Below, piece after piece: positions 57,039 to 64,000 of a stretch of DNA of 64,000 nt (within the stretch, counting starts at the first letter, position 1; each line of letters opens with the position of its first letter). Position numbers and translations under genes: made by a program. The stretch spans positions 1 to 64,000 of the forward strand of contig JAIXSQ010000017.1 in NCBI GenBank assembly GCA_027484575.1, in the 5' to 3' direction. Below the pieces are notes generated by a model that did not search any database, had not been told where the DNA came from, and saw only the letters and a program-made list of their open reading frames with translations. This stretch comes from Comamonadaceae bacterium. GTDB lineage: Bacteria; Pseudomonadota; Gammaproteobacteria; Burkholderiales; Burkholderiaceae_C.

Positions 57039-58216
57039 GCCGCAGCTCCTGCCGCGGTGCCCGGCGCGCCTGCCGCCGGGTCTCCCGCAGGCACCAGCAG
57101 GCGCCCGGCGTGGCCCGCCTGCGCATAGCGCGCCAGCACCGCCCGGGCGATCTCGTGCTCGGCGCCGGCGCGCACCAGCGCCACGCAGGCGCCGCCGAAG
57201 CCGGCGCCGGTCAGCCGCGCGCCGTGCACGCCCTCGGCGTGCTGCAGCAGATCCACCAGCCGGTCCAGCGGCGGCACCGACACCTCGTAGTCGTCGCGCA
57301 GGCTGGCATGCGAGGCGTTCATCAGCGCGCCGAAGGCGGCGGCATCGGGACAGTCGACGGCCTGAAGCACGCGGGCGTTCTCCCTCACCACGTGGCGGGC
57401 CCTGCGGCGCAGCGGCTCGGGCAGGGCCTCCAGCGCGTCGACGCCCTCGACGTCGCGCAGCGCCCGCACGCCCAGCAGGCGCGCGGCCTGCTCGCACTCG
57501 GCGCGGCGCTGGTTGTAGCCGCTGCCGGCCAGCGTGCGGGCGATGCCGGAGTCGAGCACCAGCACCGCGCTGCCCGCCGGCAGCGGCACGTCGCGGCGTT
57601 CCAGCGTGCGGGTGTCCAGCAGCAGCGCGCGGTCGGTGGCCGCCAGGCTGGAGGCCATCTGGTCCATGATCCCGCAGCGCACCCCGGCGTCCTGGATCTC
57701 GGCCTGCTGCGCCAGCTGGGCGATGCGCACGTCGTCCAGCGGCACGCCCAGCAGCGCGCGCAGGCAGCGCAGCGTGGCCACCTCGAGCGCGGCGCTGGAC
57801 GACAGCCCCACCCCGATCGGCACCTCGCTGGCCACATGGATGTCCAGCGGCGGCACCGCCACGCCCAGCTCCTCCTGCGCCAGCCGCAGGCAGCCGGAGA
57901 CGTAGCGCGCGAACTGCGCCTCGGGCAGCTCGTGCAGGCCGAAGGACACGGTCTCGCACAGCTCGGCCGCATGCAGCCGCAGGCGGTCGCGGCCGTTGGG
58001 CCGCATGGCCACGCGCGTGCGCTGGGGGATGGCCACCGGCAGCACCCAGCCGTCGTTGTAGTCGGTGTGCTCGCCCAGCAGGTTCACCCGGCCGGGCGCC
58101 TGCGCCTCGGCCTGCGGCAGCGCGTCGAAGGCCTGCTGGAAATCGTGGGCGCAGGGCGTGCGCGGCTGCTCGGCCCGCGCCTGCAGTTCGGCTTCGAAGG
58201 CGGCATGGCTGCTCAT
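57035..58216 (-). CDS. galK: Galactokinase
   Basis: Phosphorylates alpha-D-galactose at C1 (Leloir pathway). 393 aa, GHMP kinase fold: APGRVNLLGEHTDYNDGWVLP (galactokinase signature), PIGVGLSSSAALEVA (ATP loop), CGIMDQMAS and LTGAGFGGACVALV. GGAG seven bases before the ATG. It follows galT by 12 bp in an operon with GH2. A C-terminal Ala/Gly-rich tail of about 25 residues is unusual. Confidence 0.95.
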   Translation of the reverse strand: MSSHAAFEAELQARAEQPRTPCAHDFQQAFDALPQAEAQAPGRVNLLGEHTDYNDGWVLPVAIPQRTRVAMRPNGRDRLRLHAAELCETVSFGLHELPEAQFARYVSGCLRLAQEELGVAVPPLDIHVASEVPIGVGLSSSAALEVATLRCLRALLGVPLDDVRIAQLAQQAEIQDAGVRCGIMDQMASSLAATDRALLLDTRTLERRDVPLPAGSAVLVLDSGIARTLAGSGYNQRRAECEQAARLLGVRALRDVEGVDALEALPEPLRRRARHVVRENARVLQAVDCPDAAAFGALMNASHASLRDDYEVSVPPLDRLVDLLQHAEGVHGARLTGAGFGGACVALVRAGAEHEIARAVLARYAQAGHAGRLLVPAGDPAAGAPGTAAGAAA

Positions 58217-58228
58217 CGCATCACTCCA

Positions 58229-59323
58229 TCAGTCCAGGTGGACCTCGACCTGCTGCAGTTCGCGCGCCTTGTCCTCGGGCAGCGCGTCCATCGCGTAGAA
58301 GCCCGCGGCCAGCTCGGTGCCGGCCAGGAACTTCAGCCGCTCGGGGGTGCGGTACGGCGGCCACAGCTGTGCGTGCAGGTGCCACTCGGGATGCGGCTGG
58401 CCGTCGCAGGGCGCCTGGTACCAGGCCATCAAATAGGGGAAGGTCCGCTGCCACAGGCCGTCGTACTTCAGCAGCACGGTCTTGAGGGCGCGGGCCAGGT
58501 CGGCGCGCTCCTCGGCGCCGAGCGCCGCGAAGTCGGCGACGCGGCGCACCGGCGCCACCCAGGCCTCGTAGGGGTAGCGGGCGCAGGGCGGCACGAAGGC
58601 CACCGCATGCGGCCCGTCGTACAGCAGGCGTTCGCGGGCCACGCGCTCGGCGGCCACCAGCTGCGTCAGCGGCGCCATGCCGTGCAGCCGCAGGTGCTCG
58701 GCCGCGACCTCCTGCATGCGCTGCGGCACCGGCGGCAGCACCGGGTAGGCGTAGATCTGGCCGTGGGGGTGGTGCAGCGTCACGCCCATCTCGGTGCCGC
58801 GGTTCTCGAACGGCAGCACCCAGCGCACGTCGCCCCGCGCGGCCAGCCGCGTGCTGCGGTCGGCCCAGACCTGCAGCAGCAGGTCGATCCGCGCCAGCGG
58901 CAGGCGGCCCAGCGCGCCCTGCGGGTCCTGGTCGAACACGACCACCTCGCAGGCGCCGACCGCATCGCCAGTGGGCACGGTCAGGTGGGGCCGCGGCGGT
59001 GCCATGCCCGCGGGAACACCCAGGGACGGAAAGCGGTTCTCGAACACCGCCACGTCCCAGGCACCGGCCGGCACCTCGGTGGGATGCTGCGCGTCGCGCT
59101 GCGGCGCCAGCGGGTTCCAGTCGGGCGGCGGCAGGTAGGTGCGGCCCTGCCGGTAGGCGGCGTAGGTCACCCACTCGCCGCGCAAGGGATGCCAGCGCAG
59201 GTGCGGCGCGGCGCCCAGCGGCTCGGGGAACGGGCTGGGCGCCTGCAGCGCGGGATCGGGCGGCTGCAGCCCGTACAGCGTCAGGGCGCGGCCGTCGGGC
59301 TTGCGCAGCTCCAGCGCATGCAT
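58229..59323 (-). CDS. galT: Galactose-1-phosphate uridylyltransferase
   Basis: Transfers UMP from UDP-glucose to galactose-1-phosphate (Leloir pathway); 364 aa. It shows RWHPLRGEWVTYAAYRQGRTYLPP, FENRFPSL, the catalytic HxH motif in VTLHHPHGQIYAYP (nucleophile His in HPHGQ) and HPEWHLHAQLWPPYR near the C-terminus. Start ATG 59323 overlaps the GH2 stop by one base (TGATG), and galK follows, so the three are co-translated. Confidence 0.95.
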   Translation of the reverse strand: MHALELRKPDGRALTLYGLQPPDPALQAPSPFPEPLGAAPHLRWHPLRGEWVTYAAYRQGRTYLPPPDWNPLAPQRDAQHPTEVPAGAWDVAVFENRFPSLGVPAGMAPPRPHLTVPTGDAVGACEVVVFDQDPQGALGRLPLARIDLLLQVWADRSTRLAARGDVRWVLPFENRGTEMGVTLHHPHGQIYAYPVLPPVPQRMQEVAAEHLRLHGMAPLTQLVAAERVARERLLYDGPHAVAFVPPCARYPYEAWVAPVRRVADFAALGAEERADLARALKTVLLKYDGLWQRTFPYLMAWYQAPCDGQPHPEWHLHAQLWPPYRTPERLKFLAGTELAAGFYAMDALPEDKARELQQVEVHLD

Positions 59324-61104
59324 CACGACGCTCCCGGGATCCAGGTGCGCGAGGCGCTGGTGGCCGCGCGGATGCGCTCGAGCGGCACCTTGGGCTGGCG
59401 GTCGGCGCTGAGCAGGCCGTTCGCCTCCTGGAAGGTGTCGGCGAACTGCGTGTAGCAGAAGCCCGAGAACAAGGCGGTGTGGATCACCGTGGACAGCAGC
59501 TCCTCGTACAGCCGCAGGAACTCCTCGGCCGAGTCGGCGCGGGTGTAGCCCCAGATCGTCTTGACGCCCGGCTCGGGCCGCGGCTGGTAGCAGATGCCGC
59601 CGAACTCGGTGAGCACCACCGGCTGGCCGCGGTGCGGGTAGCCGTCCAGCGTGAGCACGCGCCCGCCGGGCCGGCGCCGGTCGAACAGCTGCTCCGGCGG
59701 GAACTCGGCCCCGTAGCGCTGGCGCACGTGCTCGACGTTCGCGTCGTAGTCGTGGATCCCGATGATGTCGGTCGCGCTGGACTCCCAGCCGTCGTTGCCG
59801 ATCACCGGCCGCGTCATGTCCAGCGTGCGGGTCAGGTGGTACAGCGCCTCGACCGCGTGGCGCTGCTCGCGCACCGAGGTCAGCTCGGGCACGCCCCAGC
59901 TCTCGTTGAACGGCACCCAGGTCACCACGCAGGGATGGCTGTAGTCGCGGTCGATCGCCTCGGTCCACTCGCGCACCAGCCGCTTGATCGCGGTGCGGGT
60001 GAAGCGGTAGGCGCTGGGCATCTCCTCCCACACCAGCAGGCCCAGCCGGTCGGCCCAGTACAGGTAGCGCGGGTCCTCGATCTTCTGGTGCTTGCGCACG
60101 CCGTTGAAGCCCATGGCCTTGGCCAGCTCGACGTCGCGCCGCAGCGCCGCGTCGTCGGGCGCGGCCAGCAGCGTGTCGGGCCAGTAGCCCTGGTCCAGGA
60201 CCAGCCGCAGCACGTAGGGCCGGCCGTTGAGCATGAGCCGGTCGCGCAGGATGGTCATCGAGCGCAGCGCGGTGTACGACTCGAAGGCATCCAGCACCTG
60301 GCCGTCCGCGATCAGCCGCACCTTGGCCTCCAGCAGCGTGGGCCGCTCCGGGCTCCACAGCAGTTCGTTGCGGAAGTCGTCGATGCCGGGGTCGGACAGC
60401 GCGATGAAGCGGTCGACCTCGCCGTCGACCACCTGGTAGCGGTCGCGCGCCAGCAGCCGCTCGCCGTGGCGCAGCTCGATCTCCACCGCCAGGTCCTCGC
60501 GCGCCTGGCCGCGCACGCGCACCTCGAAGCCGATCTGGAAGCCCTCGACCTTGGGCGTCCAGCGCACCTTGTCGACCCAGGTCGTGGGCAGCCGCTCCCA
60601 CCAGACGGTCTGCCAGATGCCGGTGGTGCGCGGGTACCAGATCGAGTGCGGCTCGAGCTGCCAGTCCTGCTTGCCGCGCGGCTTGGTCAGCTCGTGCGGG
60701 TCGTCCTCGGCCCGCACCGTGATGACCTGGGTGCCCGAGGGATCGAGCATGCCGGTGATGTCGGCCGAGAACGGCGTGTGGCCGCCCTCGTGCGTGCAGG
60801 CCAGCTGGCCGTTGACCCACACCGTGGCGGCGTAGTCGACCGCGCCGAAGCGCAGCACCACGCGGCCCTCGCCGGGCGGGATGTGGGCCTCGCGCTGGTA
60901 CCAGCACACCGGGTGGAAGCCGCGGTCGAACACGCCGCTGGCCTGCGACTCCGGCGGGTAGGGCACCGTGATCGTGAGCGGCCAGTCGGCGATGTCGTCG
61001 GGGCAGGTGTGGGCGCGCTCGTCGTCCCAGCAGAAGCGCCAGGGGCCGTTGAGGGGGGTCCAGTGGGCGCGCCGCAGCTGCGGTCGCGGGTAACCGAATT
61101 CCAA
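59323..61104 (-). CDS. Glycoside hydrolase family 2 protein (beta-galactosidase/beta-glucuronidase type)
   Basis: Cytoplasmic retaining glycosidase (593 aa, no signal peptide) with the GH2 sugar-binding, immunoglobulin-like and TIM-barrel domains. It shows PLNGPWRFCWDD, VWVNGQLACTHEGGHTPFSADIT, the acid/base Glu in WVPFNESWG and nucleophile Glu in VVLTEFGG. TTG 61104 is the start because AAGGA stands six bases before it and the protein then begins EFGYPRPQLRRAHWTPL. Location directly before galT-galK argues for beta-galactoside cleavage. The short length (E. coli LacZ is 1,023 aa) is nearer to beta-glucuronidase-type enzymes, so galactoside specificity is inferred from context. Confidence 0.9.
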   Translation of the reverse strand: MEFGYPRPQLRRAHWTPLNGPWRFCWDDERAHTCPDDIADWPLTITVPYPPESQASGVFDRGFHPVCWYQREAHIPPGEGRVVLRFGAVDYAATVWVNGQLACTHEGGHTPFSADITGMLDPSGTQVITVRAEDDPHELTKPRGKQDWQLEPHSIWYPRTTGIWQTVWWERLPTTWVDKVRWTPKVEGFQIGFEVRVRGQAREDLAVEIELRHGERLLARDRYQVVDGEVDRFIALSDPGIDDFRNELLWSPERPTLLEAKVRLIADGQVLDAFESYTALRSMTILRDRLMLNGRPYVLRLVLDQGYWPDTLLAAPDDAALRRDVELAKAMGFNGVRKHQKIEDPRYLYWADRLGLLVWEEMPSAYRFTRTAIKRLVREWTEAIDRDYSHPCVVTWVPFNESWGVPELTSVREQRHAVEALYHLTRTLDMTRPVIGNDGWESSATDIIGIHDYDANVEHVRQRYGAEFPPEQLFDRRRPGGRVLTLDGYPHRGQPVVLTEFGGICYQPRPEPGVKTIWGYTRADSAEEFLRLYEELLSTVIHTALFSGFCYTQFADTFQEANGLLSADRQPKVPLERIRAATSASRTWIPGAS

Positions 61105-61160
61105 GCGTGGTCCTTCCGTGCGCGGGCCGCGACCGGCCGCCCGCGCGGGACACGCTGGGC

Positions 61161-62267
61161 TCAGGCGGTCGGCTGGCGCTCCAGCCAGGCGTACAGGCCC
61201 GGCAGGGGCTGGCCGCGGTCGATGCGCAGAGGATGCCGGGACAGCGCGCGCAGGTTGAAACCGTGTTGGTCGGCCAGCGACCGGATGTAAGCCTCGCCGT
61301 GCGCGTAGCGCAGGCTGGGCCGCAGCTCCCAGCCCTGCGGCGCGGTGCTGTCCTCCAGCGAGAAGCACAGGGTGCCGCCCGGCCGCAGCACGCGCGCCGC
61401 ACCGGCGAACACGCCGTCGAGCGCGCCCACATAAATGAACACGTCGGCCGCCACCAGCAGGTCGTAGCGGCGCTGCGTCGCGGCCAGGTGGCCGGCCACG
61501 TCGCCCTGCAGCACCTCGTCGTAGGCACCGGTGGCGCGCGCCGCCTCGACCATGGCCGGCGCCAGGTCCAGCCCGTCGAGCCGGTCGACCAGCGGGCGCA
61601 GCAGCGGCCCGCACAGCCCGGTGCCGCAGCCGAGGTCGAGCGCGGCGGCGTAGCGCCGGCCCTGCAGGCCCTGGGCCAGCAGCTGGGGCGCGCGGTACTG
61701 CAGCACCTCGACGAGGTGGCGGTCGAAGTCGGCGGCGTAGCCGTCGAACAGGCCGCGCACGTAGGCCTCGGGCGGCGCCGGCGGGCGCAGGCCGCGCAGG
61801 CTGTCGAGGTACCAGCGCTGCAGCGCGGGCTCCCACTGCAGGGCCAGGGCCTGTTCGTGTGCGGCGATCGCGCCGGCCGTGTCGCCGATCTCGCGCAGCA
61901 GGTCGGCCTGCACCGCCCACACCCGGCCCAGCCGCGGCTGCAGCGCCAGCGCGCGGCCGGCCGCCTCGAGTGCGGGGCCGCGCCGGCCCAGCTGCGCCAG
62001 GGCGACCGCCAGGTGGCCCCAGGCGTCGGCGTTGCCGGGCTCGGCATCCACCGCCTCCTGCAGCGGCTCGACGGCCTGCGCGGGCTGCCCGGCCTCCAGT
62101 CGCGCCACCCCCAGGTTGGTCAGCGCCGAGGGCCGGCCCGGCACCAGGGCCAGCGCGCCCTCGAACTGCGCGGCCGCGGCCGCGGGCTGGCCCGCCTGCA
62201 GCAGTTGCAGGCCGCGCTCGAAGAAGCTGCGGGCCTGGGCGAGGGTGGGCGAGTCGGGGGCGGTCAT
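61161..62267 (-). CDS. TPR-repeat class I SAM-dependent methyltransferase
   Basis: 368 aa. The first ~160 residues are tetratricopeptide repeats ([55 protein letters not shown] and two more). The C-terminal methyltransferase has motif [32 protein letters not shown] and [15 protein letters not shown]. Related proteins modify glycans or proteins, but the target is unknown. TATGAT (62277-62282) nine bases before the ATG is a likely -10. It precedes the GH2 gene by 56 bp and could head that operon. Confidence 0.9.
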   Translation of the reverse strand: MTAPDSPTLAQARSFFERGLQLLQAGQPAAAAAQFEGALALVPGRPSALTNLGVARLEAGQPAQAVEPLQEAVDAEPGNADAWGHLAVALAQLGRRGPALEAAGRALALQPRLGRVWAVQADLLREIGDTAGAIAAHEQALALQWEPALQRWYLDSLRGLRPPAPPEAYVRGLFDGYAADFDRHLVEVLQYRAPQLLAQGLQGRRYAAALDLGCGTGLCGPLLRPLVDRLDGLDLAPAMVEAARATGAYDEVLQGDVAGHLAATQRRYDLLVAADVFIYVGALDGVFAGAARVLRPGGTLCFSLEDSTAPQGWELRPSLRYAHGEAYIRSLADQHGFNLRALSRHPLRIDRGQPLPGLYAWLERQPTA

Positions 62268-62371
62268 GGGGCGGGGATCATAGGGGGCGGCCGAACCACG
62301 GCTCCGGCCTGCGCCGGCCGCCCCTGCGCCGGGGCGACAGGGGGCGGCCGCGGCTTTGCGACAATGCCGCG

Positions 62372-63460
62372 ATGACCTTCGCCCCGCTCGCCAACGACAC
62401 CTTCCTGCGCGCCTGCCGCCGCCAAGCCACGCCGTACACGCCGATGTGGCTGATGCGCCAGGCCGGGCGCTACCTCCCCGAGTACCGGGCCACGCGGGCG
62501 AAGGCGGGCAGCTTCATGGGGCTGGCGACGAACGTGGACTACGCCACCGAGGTCACGCTGCAGCCGCTGGACCGCTACGCGCTGGACGCGGCGATCCTGT
62601 TCTCGGACATCCTCACCGTGCCCGATGCGATGGGCCTGGGGCTGAGCTTCGCGCTGGGCGAAGGCCCGAAGTTCGCCACGCCCGTGCGCGACGAGGCCGC
62701 GGTGGCGGCGCTGGCCGTGCCCGACATGGACAAGCTGCGCTACGTCTTCGATGCGGTCACCTCGATCCGCCGCGCGCTCAACGGCCGCGTGCCGCTGATC
62801 GGCTTCTCGGGCAGCCCCTGGACGCTGGCCTGCTACATGGTCGAGGGCGGCGGCTCCGACGACTACCGGCTGGTCAAGTCCATGCTGTACGGGCGGCCCG
62901 ATCTGATGCACCGCATGCTGGCCATCAACGCCGATGCGGTGGCCGCGTACCTCAACGCGCAGATCGATGCCGGGGCGCAGGCCGTGATGGTGTTCGACAG
63001 CTGGGGCGGCGTGCTGGCCGACGGCATCTTCCAGCAGTTCAGCCTGGCCTACACCGCACGCGTGCTCGCGCAGCTCAAGCGGCGCGGCAGCGACGGGGCC
63101 GACGTGCCGCGCATCGTGTTCACCAAGGGCGGCGGCCCGTGGCTGCAGGAGATGAAGGCGCTGGACTGCGAGGTGCTGGGCCTGGACTGGACGGTGAACC
63201 TCGGCCAGGCGCGCGCCCTGGTGGGCGACAGCAAGGCGCTGCAGGGCAACCTCGACCCCAACGTGCTGTTCGCGCCGCCCGCGGCCATCGACACCGAGGT
63301 GCAGCGCCTGCTGGCCAGCTTCGGCACGCCGCACACCGGCGCGGGCACCGGCCCCACGCACATCTTCAACCTCGGCCACGGCATCAGCCAGCACACGCCG
63401 CCCGAGCACGTGCAGGCCCTCGTCGAGGCCGTGCGCCGGCACTCGGCGCGCCCTGCCTGA
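62372..63460 (+). CDS. hemE: Uroporphyrinogen decarboxylase
   Basis: Decarboxylates uroporphyrinogen III to coproporphyrinogen III in heme synthesis; 362 aa, normal length. It shows the signature [16 protein letters not shown] with the substrate-binding arginines, [16 protein letters not shown] with the catalytic Asp, [27 protein letters not shown] and FNLGHGI. GACAAT (62360-62365) lies six bases before the ATG without a Shine-Dalgarno. Followed by priA, the usual order in Burkholderiales. Confidence 0.96.
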   Translation: MTFAPLANDTFLRACRRQATPYTPMWLMRQAGRYLPEYRATRAKAGSFMGLATNVDYATEVTLQPLDRYALDAAILFSDILTVPDAMGLGLSFALGEGPKFATPVRDEAAVAALAVPDMDKLRYVFDAVTSIRRALNGRVPLIGFSGSPWTLACYMVEGGGSDDYRLVKSMLYGRPDLMHRMLAINADAVAAYLNAQIDAGAQAVMVFDSWGGVLADGIFQQFSLAYTARVLAQLKRRGSDGADVPRIVFTKGGGPWLQEMKALDCEVLGLDWTVNLGQARALVGDSKALQGNLDPNVLFAPPAAIDTEVQRLLASFGTPHTGAGTGPTHIFNLGHGISQHTPPEHVQALVEAVRRHSARPA

Positions 63461-63537
63461 GCAGGAAAAACCGGCAGCGGCCGTCATCGGGAAATTCCCT
63501 AGTGGACGCCCCGGGCAAAACGGCTCGATTCCTTGAC

Positions 63538-63546
63538 TTATGCACA
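63538..63546 (+). promoter_or_regulatory. DnaA box TTATGCACA
   Basis: Exact match to TTATNCACA, 78 bp after the hemE stop. Its binding by DnaA is inferred from sequence. Confidence 0.6.
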
Positions 63547-63725
63547 CGAAACGTGGTGCGGCGCAGCGGGAACGCGCGTGACCGATCAGTCACGGCCGGA
63601 TCCGCATCACGCGCCTAAGTCGTTGATTTCATTGAGGTTGGCTCGCTGCCACTTTTCCGGGCAATGTAGCCAAGCCCTTGATTTTTCTAGGGCTCGGGCG
63701 ACTCGACCGCGGGCTATCAACAAAG

Positions 63726-63734
63726 TTATCCACA
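63726..63734 (+). promoter_or_regulatory. DnaA box TTATCCACA
   Basis: Exact match to the strongest DnaA box sequence, 86 bp before the priA start, same orientation as the box at 63538. Confidence 0.7.
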
Positions 63735-63819
63735 GAACAACTGGACATCGGCGTGTTTCCTTGGAAATCAAGGACTTGGCGCTGGTTTCTCTGGTTCACA
63801 TGAAGAAACCGGCCCAAGC

Positions 63820-64000
63820 ATGACGCAGGTGCCTGTCAGGTTGCAGGTGGTCGTCGCCACCCCCGCGCATGCGGACCTGGCACCCACCCTCACCTATACG
63901 GCCGATGCCGCGCTGCCGCCCGGCACGCTGGTGCGGGTGCCGCTGGGCCGGCGCGAGGTGCTGGGCGTGGTCTGGGGGCCGGCCGATGCGCCCGCCGAGC
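63820..64000 (+). CDS. priA: Primosomal replication restart helicase PriA (N-terminal part, runs off the right edge)
   Basis: Only the first 60 residues are present: MTQVPVRLQVVVATPAHADL, then TYTADAALPPGTLVRVPLGRREVLGVVWG. The Pro-Gly-x-Leu-Val-Arg-Val-Pro-x-Gly-Arg-Arg pattern is the PriA N-terminal DNA-binding (3'BD) domain. PriA recognises stalled forks and reloads DnaB. Its position after hemE matches other Burkholderiales. The rest of the gene lies outside the window. Confidence 0.85.
   Translation, partial: MTQVPVRLQVVVATPAHADLAPTLTYTADAALPPGTLVRVPLGRREVLGVVWGPADAPAE

Larger units (their letters stand above)
63461..63819 (+). promoter_or_regulatory. AT-rich hemE-priA spacer with two DnaA boxes
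   Basis: This 359-bp non-coding stretch is clearly richer in A+T than its surroundings. It holds two consensus DnaA boxes in the same orientation (63538-63546 and 63726-63734). It also has a six-base-pair hairpin with a T-rich ten-base loop (AGCCCT at 63673-63678, AGGGCT at 63689-63694), a CCTTG-GAAAT-CAAGG palindrome (63759-63773) and TTGATTT twice. The short frames crossing it are not convincing genes. Confidence 0.6.

Noticed and set aside
63461-63819. Calling this spacer the chromosomal origin (oriC)
   Set aside because: Only two DnaA boxes and no dnaA gene are visible. oriC in this group is usually beside dnaA, so only a DnaA-binding region is supported.
63533-63823. 96-codon frame across the DnaA-box spacer
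   Set aside because: It has no domain, no ribosome-binding site and overlaps the priA start. The spacer composition is non-coding.

Overview
The window is a dense, very G+C-rich (about 70% by eye) stretch of bacterial chromosome with nearly 60 protein genes. The 5' end of a 16S rRNA gene at the left edge, the rRNA leader sequence, the tandem rRNA promoters and the gene families (Bug-type solute receptors, MocR regulators, the hemE-priA order) point to a betaproteobacterium of the order Burkholderiales. A relative of Ramlibacter/Variovorax or the Rubrivivax/Leptothrix group is my best guess, and this is inference. There is no sign of phage, plasmid, transposase or CRISPR. It reads as core and niche-adaptive chromosome. 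The hemE-priA pair at the right edge usually lies near the replication origin in this order.

Layout, left to right. 1-955: 16S rRNA start (minus strand) with its leader and four tandem promoter-like modules. 1-5.8 kb: a two-subunit molybdenum hydroxylase and the ABC-F ATPase Uup. 6-15.4 kb: a phospholipase-D-type lipoprotein, a MocR regulator divergent from an EamA exporter, then a tightly overlapping run (aminotransferase, GST, PhzF, VOC protein), a histidine phosphatase, a thioredoxin-like protein and a KGG stress protein. 15.5-21.3 kb: a cyanate uptake and hydrolysis operon (substrate-binding protein, permease, ATPase, cyanase) preceded by a PAS sensor kinase and NarL-type regulator, with a perfect palindrome between regulator and transporter. 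21.3-30 kb: mixed metabolism (NTF2-like, metallo-hydrolase, class II DAHP synthase coupled to an atypical SDR, isocitrate-lyase-family enzyme, Bug receptor, CBS protein, creatininase-family amidohydrolase, alpha/beta hydrolase, PfkB sugar kinase). 30.3-33.5 kb: an AceE-type 2-oxoacid dehydrogenase E1 divergent from an Lrp regulator. 33.5-41.6 kb: S41 protease-LrgA-LrgB, a sorbosone-dehydrogenase-like lipoprotein, AlaX, DsbD and a redoxin. 41.6-47.2 kb: MFS carrier, hexose-phosphate kinase, chemoreceptor, PsiF and a hemerythrin-like protein behind an FNR-type site. 47.2-52.7 kb: a glycoside hydrolase and a sulfur/methionine group (CoA-binding protein, O-acetylhomoserine sulfhydrylase, TauE/SafE). 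52.8-62.3 kb: a galactose region, with UDP-galactopyranose mutase plus a glycosidase-RmlD fusion on the plus strand facing a GH2-galT-galK-GspB-like operon on the minus strand. 62.4-64 kb: hemE, a DnaA-box-containing spacer and the start of priA.

The most coherent candidate for an under-described system is the galactose region. A glycosidase could release galactose and GalK/GalT could convert it to UDP-galactose. Glf would then isomerise that to UDP-galactofuranose, and a translationally coupled protein carrying both a GH1-like domain and an NAD-dependent sugar-nucleotide reductase domain would act beside it. A second window-wide signal is architectural. Some 17 genes carry a -10-like hexamer 6-11 nt before the ATG, mostly with no recognisable Shine-Dalgarno sequence, suggesting widespread leaderless or near-leaderless transcription.
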